Shown here: in pieces, positions 34,504 through 43,496 of the stretch | Position numbering within the stretch: position 1 is the stretch's first letter | Layout: each line of letters opens with the position of its first letter | From: Flavobacterium sharifuzzamanii | GTDB lineage: Bacteria; Bacteroidota; Bacteroidia; Flavobacteriales; Flavobacteriaceae | Assembly (NCBI RefSeq): GCF_003254585.1 | Contig: NZ_QJGZ01000033.1 | Location: 62,001 to 126,000, forward strand | Direction of reading: 5' to 3' | Length of the DNA stretch: 64,000 nucleotides | Notes under the pieces: generated by a model | Told to the model about the DNA's origin: nothing | Seen by the model: only the letters and a program-made list of their open reading frames with translations | Databases searched by the model: none | Program-made: the position numbers and the translations under genes

Positions 34504-36708
34504 ATGAAAAAAGTACTATTCCTATTAGTTCTGACTTCTTTCTTTTGGAAGGCTAATGCACAAAATGATCCTATTGCTATAGAAACCCAGAATACGGCAT
34601 TAATCTTAAAAGTAGCAAAAAACGGATTGCTTTACCAGTCTTATTTAGGGACAAAACTTGAAGCTTCAGCATATAATGCGCTTTCTAAAGAAACCGAAAG
34701 AACATTTGTTATAAACGATGGAAATCCATTGCTTAATCTAAGACATCAGGCATATCCAACTTATGGGACAGATAATTTGTTTGAATCGGCTATCAGAATG
34801 ACGCATAACGATGGAAATCCTGCTTTGGAGCTAGTTTATGTAAGCCATCAGAACACAAAGATTGATGGTAATACGACTGAAACTAGCATAAAAATGAAAG
34901 ATCCAGTTTATCCTGTAGAAGTTACGCTTCATTATAAGTCTTTTTACAAAGAAAATGTAATAGAGCAATGGACAGAGATTGTGCATCGCGAAAAGAAACC
35001 TGTAACGTTGTACAACTATGCTTCGTCTATGTTGCATTTTGATGCTGATAAATATTGGCTGACTCAATTTCATGGCGATTGGGCAAAAGAAGTTAGAATG
35101 CAAGAAAGCGAATTGACAAGCGGTGCCAAAGTAATCGATTCTAAATTAGGTGTAAGAACCAATATGTACCAGACGCCAGTCTTCTTTTTGGCATTGAATG
35201 ACAAAGCAAAAGAGAACACTGGAGAACTTGTAGCAGGAACTATTGCCTGGTCGGGAAATTTTAAGTTTACTTTTGAACTTGACAATAAAAAATCACTGAG
35301 AATCAGTTCTGGAATTAATCCGTTTGCTTCAGAATACAGTCTTCAGCCTGGTGAAGTATTTACAACGCCTTCTTTTATTTACACTTTTTCAAACAAAGGA
35401 AAGGGACAAGCGAGCAGAAATTTACATTCTTGGGCAAAAAACTATGGCGTAAAAGATGGATACAAATCTCGTTTAACTTTATTGAACAATTGGGAAACAA
35501 CCTTTTTTAATTTCGACGAAAACAAATTGACAGAAATGTTTGAGGATTCTAAAACATTGGGTGTTGATATGTTTTTATTAGACGACGGATGGTTTGGAAA
35601 TAAGTACCCAAGAAGCGGAGACAAATCTGGTTTAGGAGATTGGGAAGCAACGAAAACAAAACTGCCAAATGGTTTAGGTTTTCTAATGCAGCAAGCAGAA
35701 AAAACAGGAGTTAAATTCGGAATCTGGATTGAGCCAGAAATGGTAAATCCGAAAAGTGAATTGTATGAAAAACATCCAGATTGGGTTTTAAAATTGCCAA
35801 ATAGAGCAGAAAGCTACTATCGTACGCAACTGGTTTTGGATTTATCGAATCCTAAAGTGCAGGATTTTGTCTTTAAAACAGTTGATGATATTATGCAGAC
35901 AAATGGAGGTGTAGCATTCTTTAAATGGGATTGTAATCGTATGATGACCAACGCATATTCTACTTATTTAAAAAATCAGCAATCGCATTTGTTTATTGAA
36001 TATACCAGAGGTTTGTATAAAGTTTTAGAAAGAATTAAAACAAAATATCCACATTTGCCAATGATGCTTTGTGCAGGTGGCGGCGGAAGAACAGATTATG
36101 CTTTCTTAAAATATTTTACTGAGTTTTGGGCTAGTGACAATACAGATCCTTATAATAGAGTATTTATTCAATGGGGTTATTCGCAGTTTTTTCCAGCTTT
36201 TGCAATTTGCAATCACGTAACATCATGGGGAAATCAGTCTATTAAATTTAAAACTGATGTTGCTATGATGGGTAAATTAGGTTTTGACATTAATGTAAAA
36301 GAACTGAAAGAAAAAGAATTAAAATATACTCAGGATGCAGTGGCCAACTATAAAAGATTAAGTTCTGTAATCTGGCATGGCGATATGTATAGAATTGTTT
36401 CTCCTTATGAAGACAGTCGCGCTGTATTAATGTATGTTGACGAATCAAAAGACAAAGCGGTTTTATTTTCGTATACGCTTCATCCTCTTTATGATCCGCA
36501 ATATAATTTGGTTCGTTTTCAAGGTTTAGATGCCAATAAAAAGTATAAAGTTGAAGAAATCAACTTAATGCCTGAAGCAAAGCAAACGCTACAAGAATCT
36601 GGAGAATCTTTTACGGGAGATTATTTAATGAATGTAGGTTTGAGAGTTTCTTCTTCAAAAGTAGAATCAAGTGTAGTGCTTGAAATCACAGCAGTGTCTG
36701 GAAATTAA
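34504..36708 (+). CDS. GH36 alpha-galactosidase, exported
   Basis: 734 residues with a signal peptide ending at WKANAQ. An N-terminal beta-sandwich (about 25-320) is followed by the TIM barrel: MFLLDDGWFGNKYPR, FGIWIEPEMVNPKSELYEKH, the nucleophile D476 in FFKWDCNRMM and the acid/base D545 in WASDNTDPYNR. The CAGGGGRTDYAF loop and the C-terminal beta domain complete the layout of group I GH36 enzymes, which release terminal alpha-galactose with retention. It is divergent from the SusCD-glycosidase operon and is followed by a strong terminator at 36727-36776. The natural substrate is unknown. Confidence 0.95.
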   Translation: MKKVLFLLVLTSFFWKANAQNDPIAIETQNTALILKVAKNGLLYQSYLGTKLEASAYNALSKETERTFVINDGNPLLNLRHQAYPTYGTDNLFESAIRMTHNDGNPALELVYVSHQNTKIDGNTTETSIKMKDPVYPVEVTLHYKSFYKENVIEQWTEIVHREKKPVTLYNYASSMLHFDADKYWLTQFHGDWAKEVRMQESELTSGAKVIDSKLGVRTNMYQTPVFFLALNDKAKENTGELVAGTIAWSGNFKFTFELDNKKSLRISSGINPFASEYSLQPGEVFTTPSFIYTFSNKGKGQASRNLHSWAKNYGVKDGYKSRLTLLNNWETTFFNFDENKLTEMFEDSKTLGVDMFLLDDGWFGNKYPRSGDKSGLGDWEATKTKLPNGLGFLMQQAEKTGVKFGIWIEPEMVNPKSELYEKHPDWVLKLPNRAESYYRTQLVLDLSNPKVQDFVFKTVDDIMQTNGGVAFFKWDCNRMMTNAYSTYLKNQQSHLFIEYTRGLYKVLERIKTKYPHLPMMLCAGGGGRTDYAFLKYFTEFWASDNTDPYNRVFIQWGYSQFFPAFAICNHVTSWGNQSIKFKTDVAMMGKLGFDINVKELKEKELKYTQDAVANYKRLSSVIWHGDMYRIVSPYEDSRAVLMYVDESKDKAVLFSYTLHPLYDPQYNLVRFQGLDANKKYKVEEINLMPEAKQTLQESGESFTGDYLMNVGLRVSSSKVESSVVLEITAVSGN

Positions 36709-36726
36709 AAAATATTTTTTTTAAGT

Positions 36727-36776
36727 AAATCAGCTGTTTGATCTCGTTTTAAATAATGAGATTAAACAGCTGATTT
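36727..36776 (+). terminator. intrinsic terminator after GH36
   Basis: Long stem AAATCAGCTGTTT-G-ATCTC (36727-36745) / GAGAT-T-AAACAGCTGATTT (36758-36776), ending ATTTTT. It starts 19 bp after the GH36 stop. Confidence 0.85.
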
Positions 36777-36795
36777 ATTTTTAACCCAAAGTATA

Positions 36796-36988
36796 TCTGT
36801 AGAGACGCACCGCAGTGCGTCTACACAACGTATATCCGCAATACATTAGACGTATTGCAGTGCGTCTGTACAAATGTCTTTTCTTTCACAGATTTTAAAA
36901 TCCTTTTAATCCTAATAATCTGTGGCAAAAAAAAACTTAGCGACTTTGTGACTTTGCGAGTTAGACGCACTGCACTGCGTCTCTACAG
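36796..36988. repeat. second cluster of GACGCAC-type palindromes, family C
   Basis: Copies at 36799-36826 (AGAGACGCACCGCAGTGCGT), 36848-36870 (GACGTATTGCAGTGCGTC) and 36963-36987 (GACGCACTGCACTGCGTC). Between them is a separate inverted pair, CACAGATT (36888-36895) and AATCTGTG. With the cluster at 24766-24970 these bracket the whole glycan locus. No gene is seen from 36709 to 37068. Confidence 0.75.
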
Positions 36989-37068
36989 AAATTTGGAACG
37001 GAATTTCAGTTATTAAAAATCTAATTTAATCTGCTGAAATCTGTTAGATCTGCGTGAAATTATACGAC

Positions 37069-37914
37069 CTACAAATTCAGTTTTCTATATTGTAAAGGCG
37101 AAAGCTGCTTTAATTCCTTAAATTTTCTATTAAAATTGGAAATATTATTGAAACCGCATAATTCGGCAATTTCCAAAACAGAGAGTTCTTCATTATTAGA
37201 TAATAACTTTGCCGCTCTCTCAATACGCACTTCAATTAAAAATTGAAAAAAAGACTTGTTGGTCCGGACTTTAAAATACCGGCAAAAGGCATTTTTTGTC
37301 ATACTCGCAATCGAAGCAATTTCATCAAGCGTGATATTTTTATGGAAATTGGTCATTACATATTCAAACACAATCTGCATTCTTTTTCCTTCGTTATCCG
37401 TTATTTTCTTTTGATATAAATAATTAGAAAGTGGAGTAGTTTCAGATGTTGACAGCCATTTTAAAATATCCAGAAATAATATAAAACGCGTATAGCTGTC
37501 AGCTTTCTTTAGTTTCTTAAAATATTTGACAACTTTTTTGGGTGCATTATGAATTATGAATCCGTTTTTACTGCTTTCCAGAATGGGATGGATATTTCTA
37601 AAAGTAGGCAACTCAAAAAAATCTCTTCCGAACGAATTGAATGTAAAGAATAAGGTACGCATTACAGAAATTACATTTTCCTGAACGTCGCTTCTAAAAA
37701 CATGTGGCAAATTACTTCCGATTACGAGTATATCGCCTTCATGATATTGCGAAATAGTATCACCAGCAAAAACGGCACCTTCTCCTTTTTCTATAAAACT
37801 AATTTGAATTTCTTCATGCTGATGTAGTTTATCATAGAATGATACTTCGATATCTTCTTGATATATAAGGGGATCTTCTCCAGATTTTGGAATTTTAAAT
37901 GGGAAAACTTTCAT
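37069..37914 (-). CDS. AraC family transcriptional regulator with cupin domain
   Basis: 281 residues. The N-terminal cupin sensor domain spans about 15-110 (DKLHQHEEIQISFIEKGEGA, then HEGDILVIGSNLPHVFRSD), and the C-terminal double helix-turn-helix spans about 180-281 (ITLDEIASIASMTKNAFCRY, then LSVLEIAELCGFNNISNFNR and SPLQYRKLNL). Such proteins bind a small ligand and activate nearby catabolic genes. It is divergent from the hydroxyproline operon, 179 bp away. A TATATTTG box on the minus strand (37944-37937) is a good promoter for it. It is the best candidate to bind the GGTAATATA direct repeats at 38007, because AraC-type sites are often direct repeats 21 bp apart next to the promoter (inference). 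Confidence 0.92.
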   Translation of the reverse strand: MKVFPFKIPKSGEDPLIYQEDIEVSFYDKLHQHEEIQISFIEKGEGAVFAGDTISQYHEGDILVIGSNLPHVFRSDVQENVISVMRTLFFTFNSFGRDFFELPTFRNIHPILESSKNGFIIHNAPKKVVKYFKKLKKADSYTRFILFLDILKWLSTSETTPLSNYLYQKKITDNEGKRMQIVFEYVMTNFHKNITLDEIASIASMTKNAFCRYFKVRTNKSFFQFLIEVRIERAAKLLSNNEELSVLEIAELCGFNNISNFNRKFKELKQLSPLQYRKLNL

Positions 37915-38006
37915 ATAGTGGTTAGTTAGTTATGATCAAATATATTGCATTTGAATAAAAAAATGATGCTATAATGTTCAGTTTTTTAAAATTTACCACT
38001 ATAGAG

Positions 38007-38071
38007 GGTAATATAGTATCATTTTGTGGTAATTTTTAAAGGGTGCGCTCTGTTGTTTCTAGATAATTTTG
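38007..38071 (+). promoter_or_regulatory. promoter and operator of the hydroxyproline operon
   Basis: Two direct repeats, GGTAATATAGTATCA (from 38007) and GGTAAT (from 38028), start 21 bp apart. The second starts exactly 36 bp before the -7 box TAATTTTG (38064-38071). No -33 TTTG is present, which suggests dependence on an activator. The same spacings occur before 47203, 52149 and 57830. Confidence 0.7.
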
Positions 38072-38093
38072 GCCTTAATAAAAAATTAAAATT

Positions 38094-39008
38094 ATGAGTA
38101 TTCAATGGAATGGCGTTATGCCAGCGGTAACTACAAAATTTACTGCAGATGACAAATTAGACTTCAATATGTTTGAAGTTAATATGAAGGCACAATTAAA
38201 TGCTGGAGTTTCAGGAATTATTTTAGGAGGAACTTTAGGTGAAGCCAGTACACTTTTAGAAGAAGAAAAAAGAGAATTAGTAAAACATACTGTTGCGCTA
38301 ACAGAAAATAAAGTGCCTGTAATTATGAATATTGCAGAGCAGTCTACAAAAAATGCCATTTTGGCTGCTAATAAAGCTGAACAAGATGGAGCAAAAGGAT
38401 TAATGATGCTTCCTCCAATGCGTTACAAAGCATCTGATTTTGAAACAGTGACTTTCTATAGTGAAGTGGCAAAAAATACTTCTCTTCCTATTATGGTATA
38501 CAACAATCCAGTTGACTATAAAATTGAAGTTACTCTAGATATGTTTGAAGAATTATTGAAACATGATAACATTCAAGCAGTAAAAGAATCAACTAGAGAT
38601 ATCTCTAACGTAACTAGAATGATCAGCCGTTTTGGAGATCGTTTAAAAATATTATCAGGAGTAGACACATTAGCATTAGAAAGCTTATTTATGGGTTCTG
38701 ACGGATGGGTTTCTGGATTGGTTTGCGCTTTCCCTGAAGAAACAGTTGCAATTTACAAATTGGCAAAAGCAGGAAGATTTGATGAAGCTTTGAAGATTTA
38801 CAGATGGTTCTTGCCTTTATTAGAATTGGATATTAATGCATTTTTAGTTCAGAATATTAAATTAGCTGAAGTTGCAACAGGAATTGGTTCAGAATATGTT
38901 CGTGCACCAAGATTGCCATTGCAAGGAGCAGAAAGAGAAAGAGTTTTAGCGATTATTGCTGAAGGACTGCGTACAAGACCAACTTTACCAGATTATAAAA
39001 ACTTATAA
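38094..39008 (+). CDS. dihydrodipicolinate synthase-family enzyme, probable 1-pyrroline-4-hydroxy-2-carboxylate deaminase
   Basis: A 304-residue class I aldolase-type TIM barrel of the DapA/NAL superfamily. It has the GGTLGEASTLLEEEKREL loop in place of the DapA GTTGE motif, the catalytic tyrosine Y136 in MVYNNPVDYK and the Schiff-base lysine K164 in AVKESTRDI. In hydroxyproline breakdown this family member removes ammonia and water from 1-pyrroline-4-hydroxy-2-carboxylate to give 2-oxoglutarate semialdehyde. That role is strongly supported by the next genes: a semialdehyde dehydrogenase, a hydroxyproline epimerase and an FAD D-amino acid dehydrogenase. True DapA is less likely in this context. 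Confidence 0.9.
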   Translation: MSIQWNGVMPAVTTKFTADDKLDFNMFEVNMKAQLNAGVSGIILGGTLGEASTLLEEEKRELVKHTVALTENKVPVIMNIAEQSTKNAILAANKAEQDGAKGLMMLPPMRYKASDFETVTFYSEVAKNTSLPIMVYNNPVDYKIEVTLDMFEELLKHDNIQAVKESTRDISNVTRMISRFGDRLKILSGVDTLALESLFMGSDGWVSGLVCAFPEETVAIYKLAKAGRFDEALKIYRWFLPLLELDINAFLVQNIKLAEVATGIGSEYVRAPRLPLQGAERERVLAIIAEGLRTRPTLPDYKNL

Positions 39009-39039
39009 CAGCATATTTAAAAGATTGGCTTTGCTTTTT

Positions 39040-39176
39040 TAGATTTCAGTCTCGGTTCTCAGCTTTCAGTCGCAGTCTCAGTTTTTCAGTTTCCATTTAC
39101 AGTCAGGGTTTTCGGATACTGTGTTTACTGGGGCTGCGACTGAAACTTGAGATTAAAAACCGAGGCTGAAAACTAA
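39040..39176. repeat. intergenic inverted repeat rich in CAGTCTCAG, family F
   Basis: The left part repeats TTTCAGTCTCGGTTCTCAGC and TTTCAGTCGCAGTCTCAG; the right part is its inverse, with GGCTGCGACTGAAACTTGAG and AACCGAGGCTGAAAACTAAA. It fills the 200-bp gap between the deaminase and dehydrogenase genes and can fold into one long hairpin. Confidence 0.65.
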
Positions 39177-39208
39177 AATGGCACTTAATTCATTTATAAG
39201 AAAAAAAC

Positions 39209-40792
39209 ATGATTACAGGAAAAAATTATATAGGAAGCCAGCTAAAAGCAGGTGGTTCAAAAATACTAAAAACGTTTAATCCGCTATTGAATACAGAAAA
39301 TCCATGGGTTTTTACAGAGGCAACTCAAGATGAAATTGAAGAAGCGGTTGCGCTAGCCAATCAAGCATTTGCGAGTTATAAAAATTATTCTGGTATTGAA
39401 AAAGCTAAATTTTTAAATGCTATTGCTGATGAAATTTTAGCATTAGGAGATGATCTTTTAGTTCAATACTGTACTGAATCGGGTTATCCGAGAGGAAGAG
39501 CAGAAGGAGAACGCGGAAGAACAATCGGCCAATTGAAAGCTTTTGCTGATATGCTTACAGAAGGAAGCTGGGTGAAAGCTACAATAGATACAGCAATAAC
39601 TGACAGACAGCCCGCGCCAAAAGAAGACTTACGCAAAATGTTAACACCTTTAGGGCCAATTGTGGTTTTTGGATCAAGTAATTTTCCTTTTGCATTCTCT
39701 ACAAGCGGAGGAGATACAGCTTCAGCTTTGGCCGCAGGTTGTCCAGTTATTGTAAAAAGCCATTCTATGCATATAGGTACTGGCGAAATGGTTGCTTCTG
39801 CAATTATAAAAGCGGCTAAGAAAACCAATATGCCGGAAGGTGTTTTTTCTAACCTTATCGGTGACGGAAGAACGCTTGGAACAAGTTTGGTAAAACATCC
39901 ATTAGTAAAAGGAGTAGGCTTTACAGGGAGCATTAAAGGTGGCCGTGCTTTGTGCGATTTAGCAGCACAGCGTCCAGAACCAATTCCGGTATTTGCCGAA
40001 ATGGGAAGTATCAATCCAGTGGTATTATTACCTAATGCTTTGAAAAAAAATAGCCAAAAATGGGCAACGGCTTATGCAAGTTCTATTACTTTGGGAGCAG
40101 GACAATTTTGCACGAATCCAGGATTATTATTAGCTTTAAAAGGAGAAGAATTAAATGAGTTTGCAGAAAATCTAGATCAGGCAATCGAAAAAATTCAGCC
40201 AGGCTGTATGCTTCATCCTTCTATTTATACCGATTTTAATAACGGAATTGCAAAAATAGAAGAACAGAAGGGAGTTTCAAGAATAGCTCAATTTAAAGGC
40301 GAGACAACACCAAATCATGGTGCTTCAACTGTTTTAAAAGTTGATGGAAAAGAATTTTTAAAAAATGCGACATTGCATAATGAAGTTTTTGGACCATTTT
40401 CTATTTTAATTGAATGCGAAAATGAAGCTGAATTAATAGAAGTAATTTCTAAATTAGAAGGACAGCTGACAGGAACAATTATAAGTGAAGAGAACGAAAT
40501 TGATACCCATAAAGGAATAATTGGTGCTTTACAGAATCGCGTAGGTCGCTTAATATACAATGGCGTTCCTACAGGAGTAGAAGTTTGTGCTTCAATGCTT
40601 CATGGCGGACCTTACCCAGCATCTTCAGATTCACGTTATACTGCAGTAGGTATAGATGCAGTCTACAGATGGGTGCGTCCAGTAAGTTTTCAGAATTGGC
40701 CAGATCATTTGCTGCCAGCTGAATTACAAAATGAGAATCCGCTGCAAATTGTTCGTACAGTAAATAATAAACTAACACTATCTCAAATATAA
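39209..40792 (+). CDS. aldehyde dehydrogenase, probable 2-oxoglutarate semialdehyde dehydrogenase
   Basis: 527 residues, ALDH superfamily, in the long NADP-dependent group that oxidises 2,5-dioxopentanoate (2-oxoglutarate semialdehyde) to 2-oxoglutarate. Catalytic C301 lies in GAGQFCTNPGLLL and the general base E264 in VFAEMGSINPVVL. FGSSNFPFAFSTSGGDTASA and GSIKGGRALCDLAA are typical of this group. It lies 2 bp before the hydroxyproline epimerase gene, so they are one operon. It would carry out the last step of hydroxyproline breakdown. Confidence 0.93.
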   Translation: MITGKNYIGSQLKAGGSKILKTFNPLLNTENPWVFTEATQDEIEEAVALANQAFASYKNYSGIEKAKFLNAIADEILALGDDLLVQYCTESGYPRGRAEGERGRTIGQLKAFADMLTEGSWVKATIDTAITDRQPAPKEDLRKMLTPLGPIVVFGSSNFPFAFSTSGGDTASALAAGCPVIVKSHSMHIGTGEMVASAIIKAAKKTNMPEGVFSNLIGDGRTLGTSLVKHPLVKGVGFTGSIKGGRALCDLAAQRPEPIPVFAEMGSINPVVLLPNALKKNSQKWATAYASSITLGAGQFCTNPGLLLALKGEELNEFAENLDQAIEKIQPGCMLHPSIYTDFNNGIAKIEEQKGVSRIAQFKGETTPNHGASTVLKVDGKEFLKNATLHNEVFGPFSILIECENEAELIEVISKLEGQLTGTIISEENEIDTHKGIIGALQNRVGRLIYNGVPTGVEVCASMLHGGPYPASSDSRYTAVGIDAVYRWVRPVSFQNWPDHLLPAELQNENPLQIVRTVNNKLTLSQI

Positions 40793-40793
40793 A

Positions 40794-41804
40794 ATGGTAA
40801 AGAAAACTTTTTTTTGCGTAGATGCTCATACGTGCGGGAATCCAGTTAGGGTTGTTGCCGGTGGCGGACCAAATCTACAAGGTAATTCGATGAGCGAAAA
40901 ACGGCAGCATTTCTTAAAAGAATATGACTGGATTCGTAAAGGATTAATGTTTGAACCGAGAGGACACGATATGATGAGCGGAAGCATTTTATATCCGCCA
41001 AGTAATCCTGATAATGACTTTGGAATTTTGTTTATAGAAACTTCTGGCTGTCTGCCAATGTGCGGACACGGAACAATTGGAACTATTACAATTGCTGTCG
41101 AAGAAGGTTTGGTGACTCCAAAAGTTCCAGGAATTATTAAAATGGAAGCGCCTGCAGGTTTAGTGCACATCGAATATCAACAAACAGGAAAAAAAGTAGA
41201 TTGGGTACGTCTGACCAACGTAAAATCTTATCTAGCTGCAGAAGGACTTACTATTGATTGTCCAGAATTGGGCGAAATTGTTTTTGATGTGGCTTACGGA
41301 GGAAATTACTATGCCATTGTTGATCCGCAAAAGAATTTTTCTGGTGTTCAAGATTTTACAGCAAGTAAAATTGTTCAGTATAGTCAGGAAGTGCGTAAAA
41401 AGATTAACGAAAAATATCCAGATTATTTCATCCATCCAGAGAATGATACAATTCGAGATGTATCACATATGTTATGGACAGGATCGCCTATAGATTCAAC
41501 ATCATCTGGCAGAAATGCCGTTTTCTATGGCGATAAAGCAATCGATCGTTCGCCATGCGGAACTGGAACATCAGCCCGAATGGCACAATTGCACGCTAAA
41601 GGGAAATTGAAAAAAGGAGAAGAGTTTATTCACGAAAGTTATATTGGAAGTAAGTTTATTGGAAAAGTTGTAGAAGAAACTTCTATTGGAGATATTCCAG
41701 CTATTGTTCCAAGCATTCAGGGCTGGGCAAAAGTGTACGGATACAATAATATTATAATTGATGAAAGCGACGATCCGTATGCATTTGGATTTCAGGTTAT
41801 TTAA
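40794..41804 (+). CDS. 4-hydroxyproline 2-epimerase (proline racemase family)
   Basis: 336 residues of the proline racemase superfamily. The two catalytic cysteines are visible: C90 in CLPMCGHGTIG and C255 in RSPCGTGTSARM. The N-terminal DAHTCGNPVRVV and the RGHDMMSGSILYPP loop fit 4-hydroxyproline epimerases, which convert trans-4-hydroxy-L-proline to the cis-D form. It is in an operon with the deaminase and semialdehyde dehydrogenase. A trans-3-hydroxyproline dehydratase is unlikely because both cysteines are present. Confidence 0.93.
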   Translation: MVKKTFFCVDAHTCGNPVRVVAGGGPNLQGNSMSEKRQHFLKEYDWIRKGLMFEPRGHDMMSGSILYPPSNPDNDFGILFIETSGCLPMCGHGTIGTITIAVEEGLVTPKVPGIIKMEAPAGLVHIEYQQTGKKVDWVRLTNVKSYLAAEGLTIDCPELGEIVFDVAYGGNYYAIVDPQKNFSGVQDFTASKIVQYSQEVRKKINEKYPDYFIHPENDTIRDVSHMLWTGSPIDSTSSGRNAVFYGDKAIDRSPCGTGTSARMAQLHAKGKLKKGEEFIHESYIGSKFIGKVVEETSIGDIPAIVPSIQGWAKVYGYNNIIIDESDDPYAFGFQVI

Positions 41805-41891
41805 AAATCAGTTTATAATATAATTAAGCTGTTGGTTAAGCTAAATTATTGTTCTTTGAATAGTCTCTAGTTTTGACTAAGGGATTTTAGA

Positions 41892-41966
41892 AATTGTAAG
41901 TAGGATGGGCTTTAGCCAAATTAACATGGTTGTTGTTTAAGCTAAAACCATCTTTTACAATTTTGA
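41892..41966. repeat. intergenic inverted repeat, family E
   Basis: The left arm ATTGTAAGTAGGATGGGCTT with TAGCC pairs imperfectly with the right arm TTAAGCTAAAACCATCTTTT ending TACAATT. The element is about 75 bp, in the gap after the epimerase gene. Confidence 0.55.
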
Positions 41967-42041
41967 TTATCTCTATCGTCGTTAAATTAAGAGATTTTTG
42001 CATTCAGATTGGAGCTGAGAATTAAATAATAATATTCAGAC

Positions 42042-42117
42042 ATAGCCCGTGGTTTCAACCACGGGTTCCTATAGATTGTTTTTTGATTACATACCCGTGG
42101 TTGAAACCACGGGCTAT
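42042..42117. repeat. 76-bp inverted repeat with CCCGTGGTT palindromes, family D
   Basis: Arms at 42042-42065 and 42094-42117 are perfect 24-bp inverses (ATAGCCCGTGGTT... and ...AACCACGGGCTAT). Each arm is itself the palindrome CCCGTGGTTTCAACCACGGG or its inverse. It lies in the 453-bp gap 41805-42257, where no gene is seen. Confidence 0.85.
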
Positions 42118-42257
42118 ATTTAAAAATAGATGCAAAAAAAATAATTTCTAAGTAAAGACGAATGCAATTGATTTTTAACTTATTGAAACATATAATCTAA
42201 TCCAACAGATTTAAAATATAATTAGCAGTTCAAAGAACTCTTAACGAAATAAAATTT

Positions 42258-43493
42258 ATGAAAAAAGTTGCTGTTATTGGCGGTGGAATTATAGGCTTAT
42301 GTTCTGCCTATTATCTTGCAAAGGAAGGTTACGAGGTGAGCGTATTTGATGAATCTGATATGAACAATGGCTGTTCGTACGGAAACGCAGGAATGATTGT
42401 ACCATCGCACATAATTCCGCTGGCACAGCCGGGTATGATTGCTCAAGGAATAAAATGGATGTTTGACAGCCGTAGTCCGTTTTATGTAAAACCACGTTTA
42501 AGCAAAGATTTAATAAACTGGGGAATGCAGTTTTATAAGCATGCCAATTTACGTCATGTAGAAAATGCAATGCCTGCTTTACGTGACCTATCTTTATTAA
42601 GTAAAGAATTATATCAGGATTTTGCCAAAGAGAATAATTCTTTCTTTTATGAAGAAAAAGGGCTTTTAATGCTTTATAAAAGTGATAAAGTAGGAGAAGA
42701 GATGCATCACGAAGGAAAAGAAGCAGAACGTCTAGGGCTTGAAGTAGATTATCTGTCAAAATCTGAAGTGGCACTTTTAGAAAAAGGAACCAATACAAAT
42801 GTAATTGGAGGAGTTCATTATAAAAGTGATGCCCACTTGTATCCGCAAAAATTTATGGCTTTTATCAAAGAAGAATTATCTCGTTTAAAAGTCGAAATCC
42901 ATTCACAAACCAGCGTTAAAGATTTTGTTTTAGAAGGAAATAAAATTGAAAAAATTGTTACCGATAAAGGGCTTTTTAGAACTGACGAAGTGGTTTTGGC
43001 ATCAGGATCTTGGAGTCCTTTTTTGGCTAAAAAATTAAATATCTCAATTTCTATTTTACCAGGAAAAGGATACAGTTTTACATTAAAAGATAAATCCCAA
43101 AAACCAAGTATTCCATCTATTTTATGCGAAGGAAAAGTGGCCGTAACTCCAATGGCAAATGATATAAGATTTGGAGGAACTATGGAGATTACTCACGCCA
43201 AAGACAATAAAATAAATGCAAACAGGCTTCAGGGAATTATAAGCAGCATTAATGATTTCTATCCAGACATGAAAGTGGAAATGCCAAAAACAGAAGACAC
43301 TTGGTTTGGGTTTAGACCTTGTACGCCATCGGGAATGCCTATTATTGCCAGAGACAAAAAAGTTGTAAATTTGACCTTAGCAACAGGACATGCCATGATG
43401 GGATTAAGCCTCGCACCGGCAACAGGAAAAATTATAACAGAAATTATTTCTGGAAAACCGACTTCTGTAGCTATTGACAGATTCCAAATATAA
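42258..43493 (+). CDS. FAD-dependent D-amino acid dehydrogenase, probable D-hydroxyproline dehydrogenase
   Basis: 411 residues of the DAO (DadA-like) family. The FAD-binding Rossmann motif is at the N-terminus (VAVIGGGIIGLCSAYYLAKE), followed by GCSYGNAGMIVPSHIIPLA, and a C-terminal NLTLATGHAMMGLSLAPATG typical of the family. Such enzymes oxidise D-amino acids at the membrane. After epimerisation, cis-4-hydroxy-D-proline would be its substrate and 1-pyrroline-4-hydroxy-2-carboxylate its product, supplying the deaminase at 38094. It is separated from the epimerase by repeats but overlaps functionally. It lies 3 bp before the aminopeptidase P gene. Confidence 0.9.
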   Translation: MKKVAVIGGGIIGLCSAYYLAKEGYEVSVFDESDMNNGCSYGNAGMIVPSHIIPLAQPGMIAQGIKWMFDSRSPFYVKPRLSKDLINWGMQFYKHANLRHVENAMPALRDLSLLSKELYQDFAKENNSFFYEEKGLLMLYKSDKVGEEMHHEGKEAERLGLEVDYLSKSEVALLEKGTNTNVIGGVHYKSDAHLYPQKFMAFIKEELSRLKVEIHSQTSVKDFVLEGNKIEKIVTDKGLFRTDEVVLASGSWSPFLAKKLNISISILPGKGYSFTLKDKSQKPSIPSILCEGKVAVTPMANDIRFGGTMEITHAKDNKINANRLQGIISSINDFYPDMKVEMPKTEDTWFGFRPCTPSGMPIIARDKKVVNLTLATGHAMMGLSLAPATGKIITEIISGKPTSVAIDRFQI

Positions 43494-43496
43494 AAT

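Noticed and set aside
37965..37980. Autoregulatory GGTAATATA-like site before the AraC gene
   Set aside because: A 10 of 12 match to ATATAGTATCA-like bases exists, but it is about 34 bp from the -7 box and too degenerate to call.
38094..39008. Genuine dihydrodipicolinate synthase of lysine synthesis
   Set aside because: The GTTGE motif is replaced by GGTLGEAS, and the gene is in a hydroxyproline operon.
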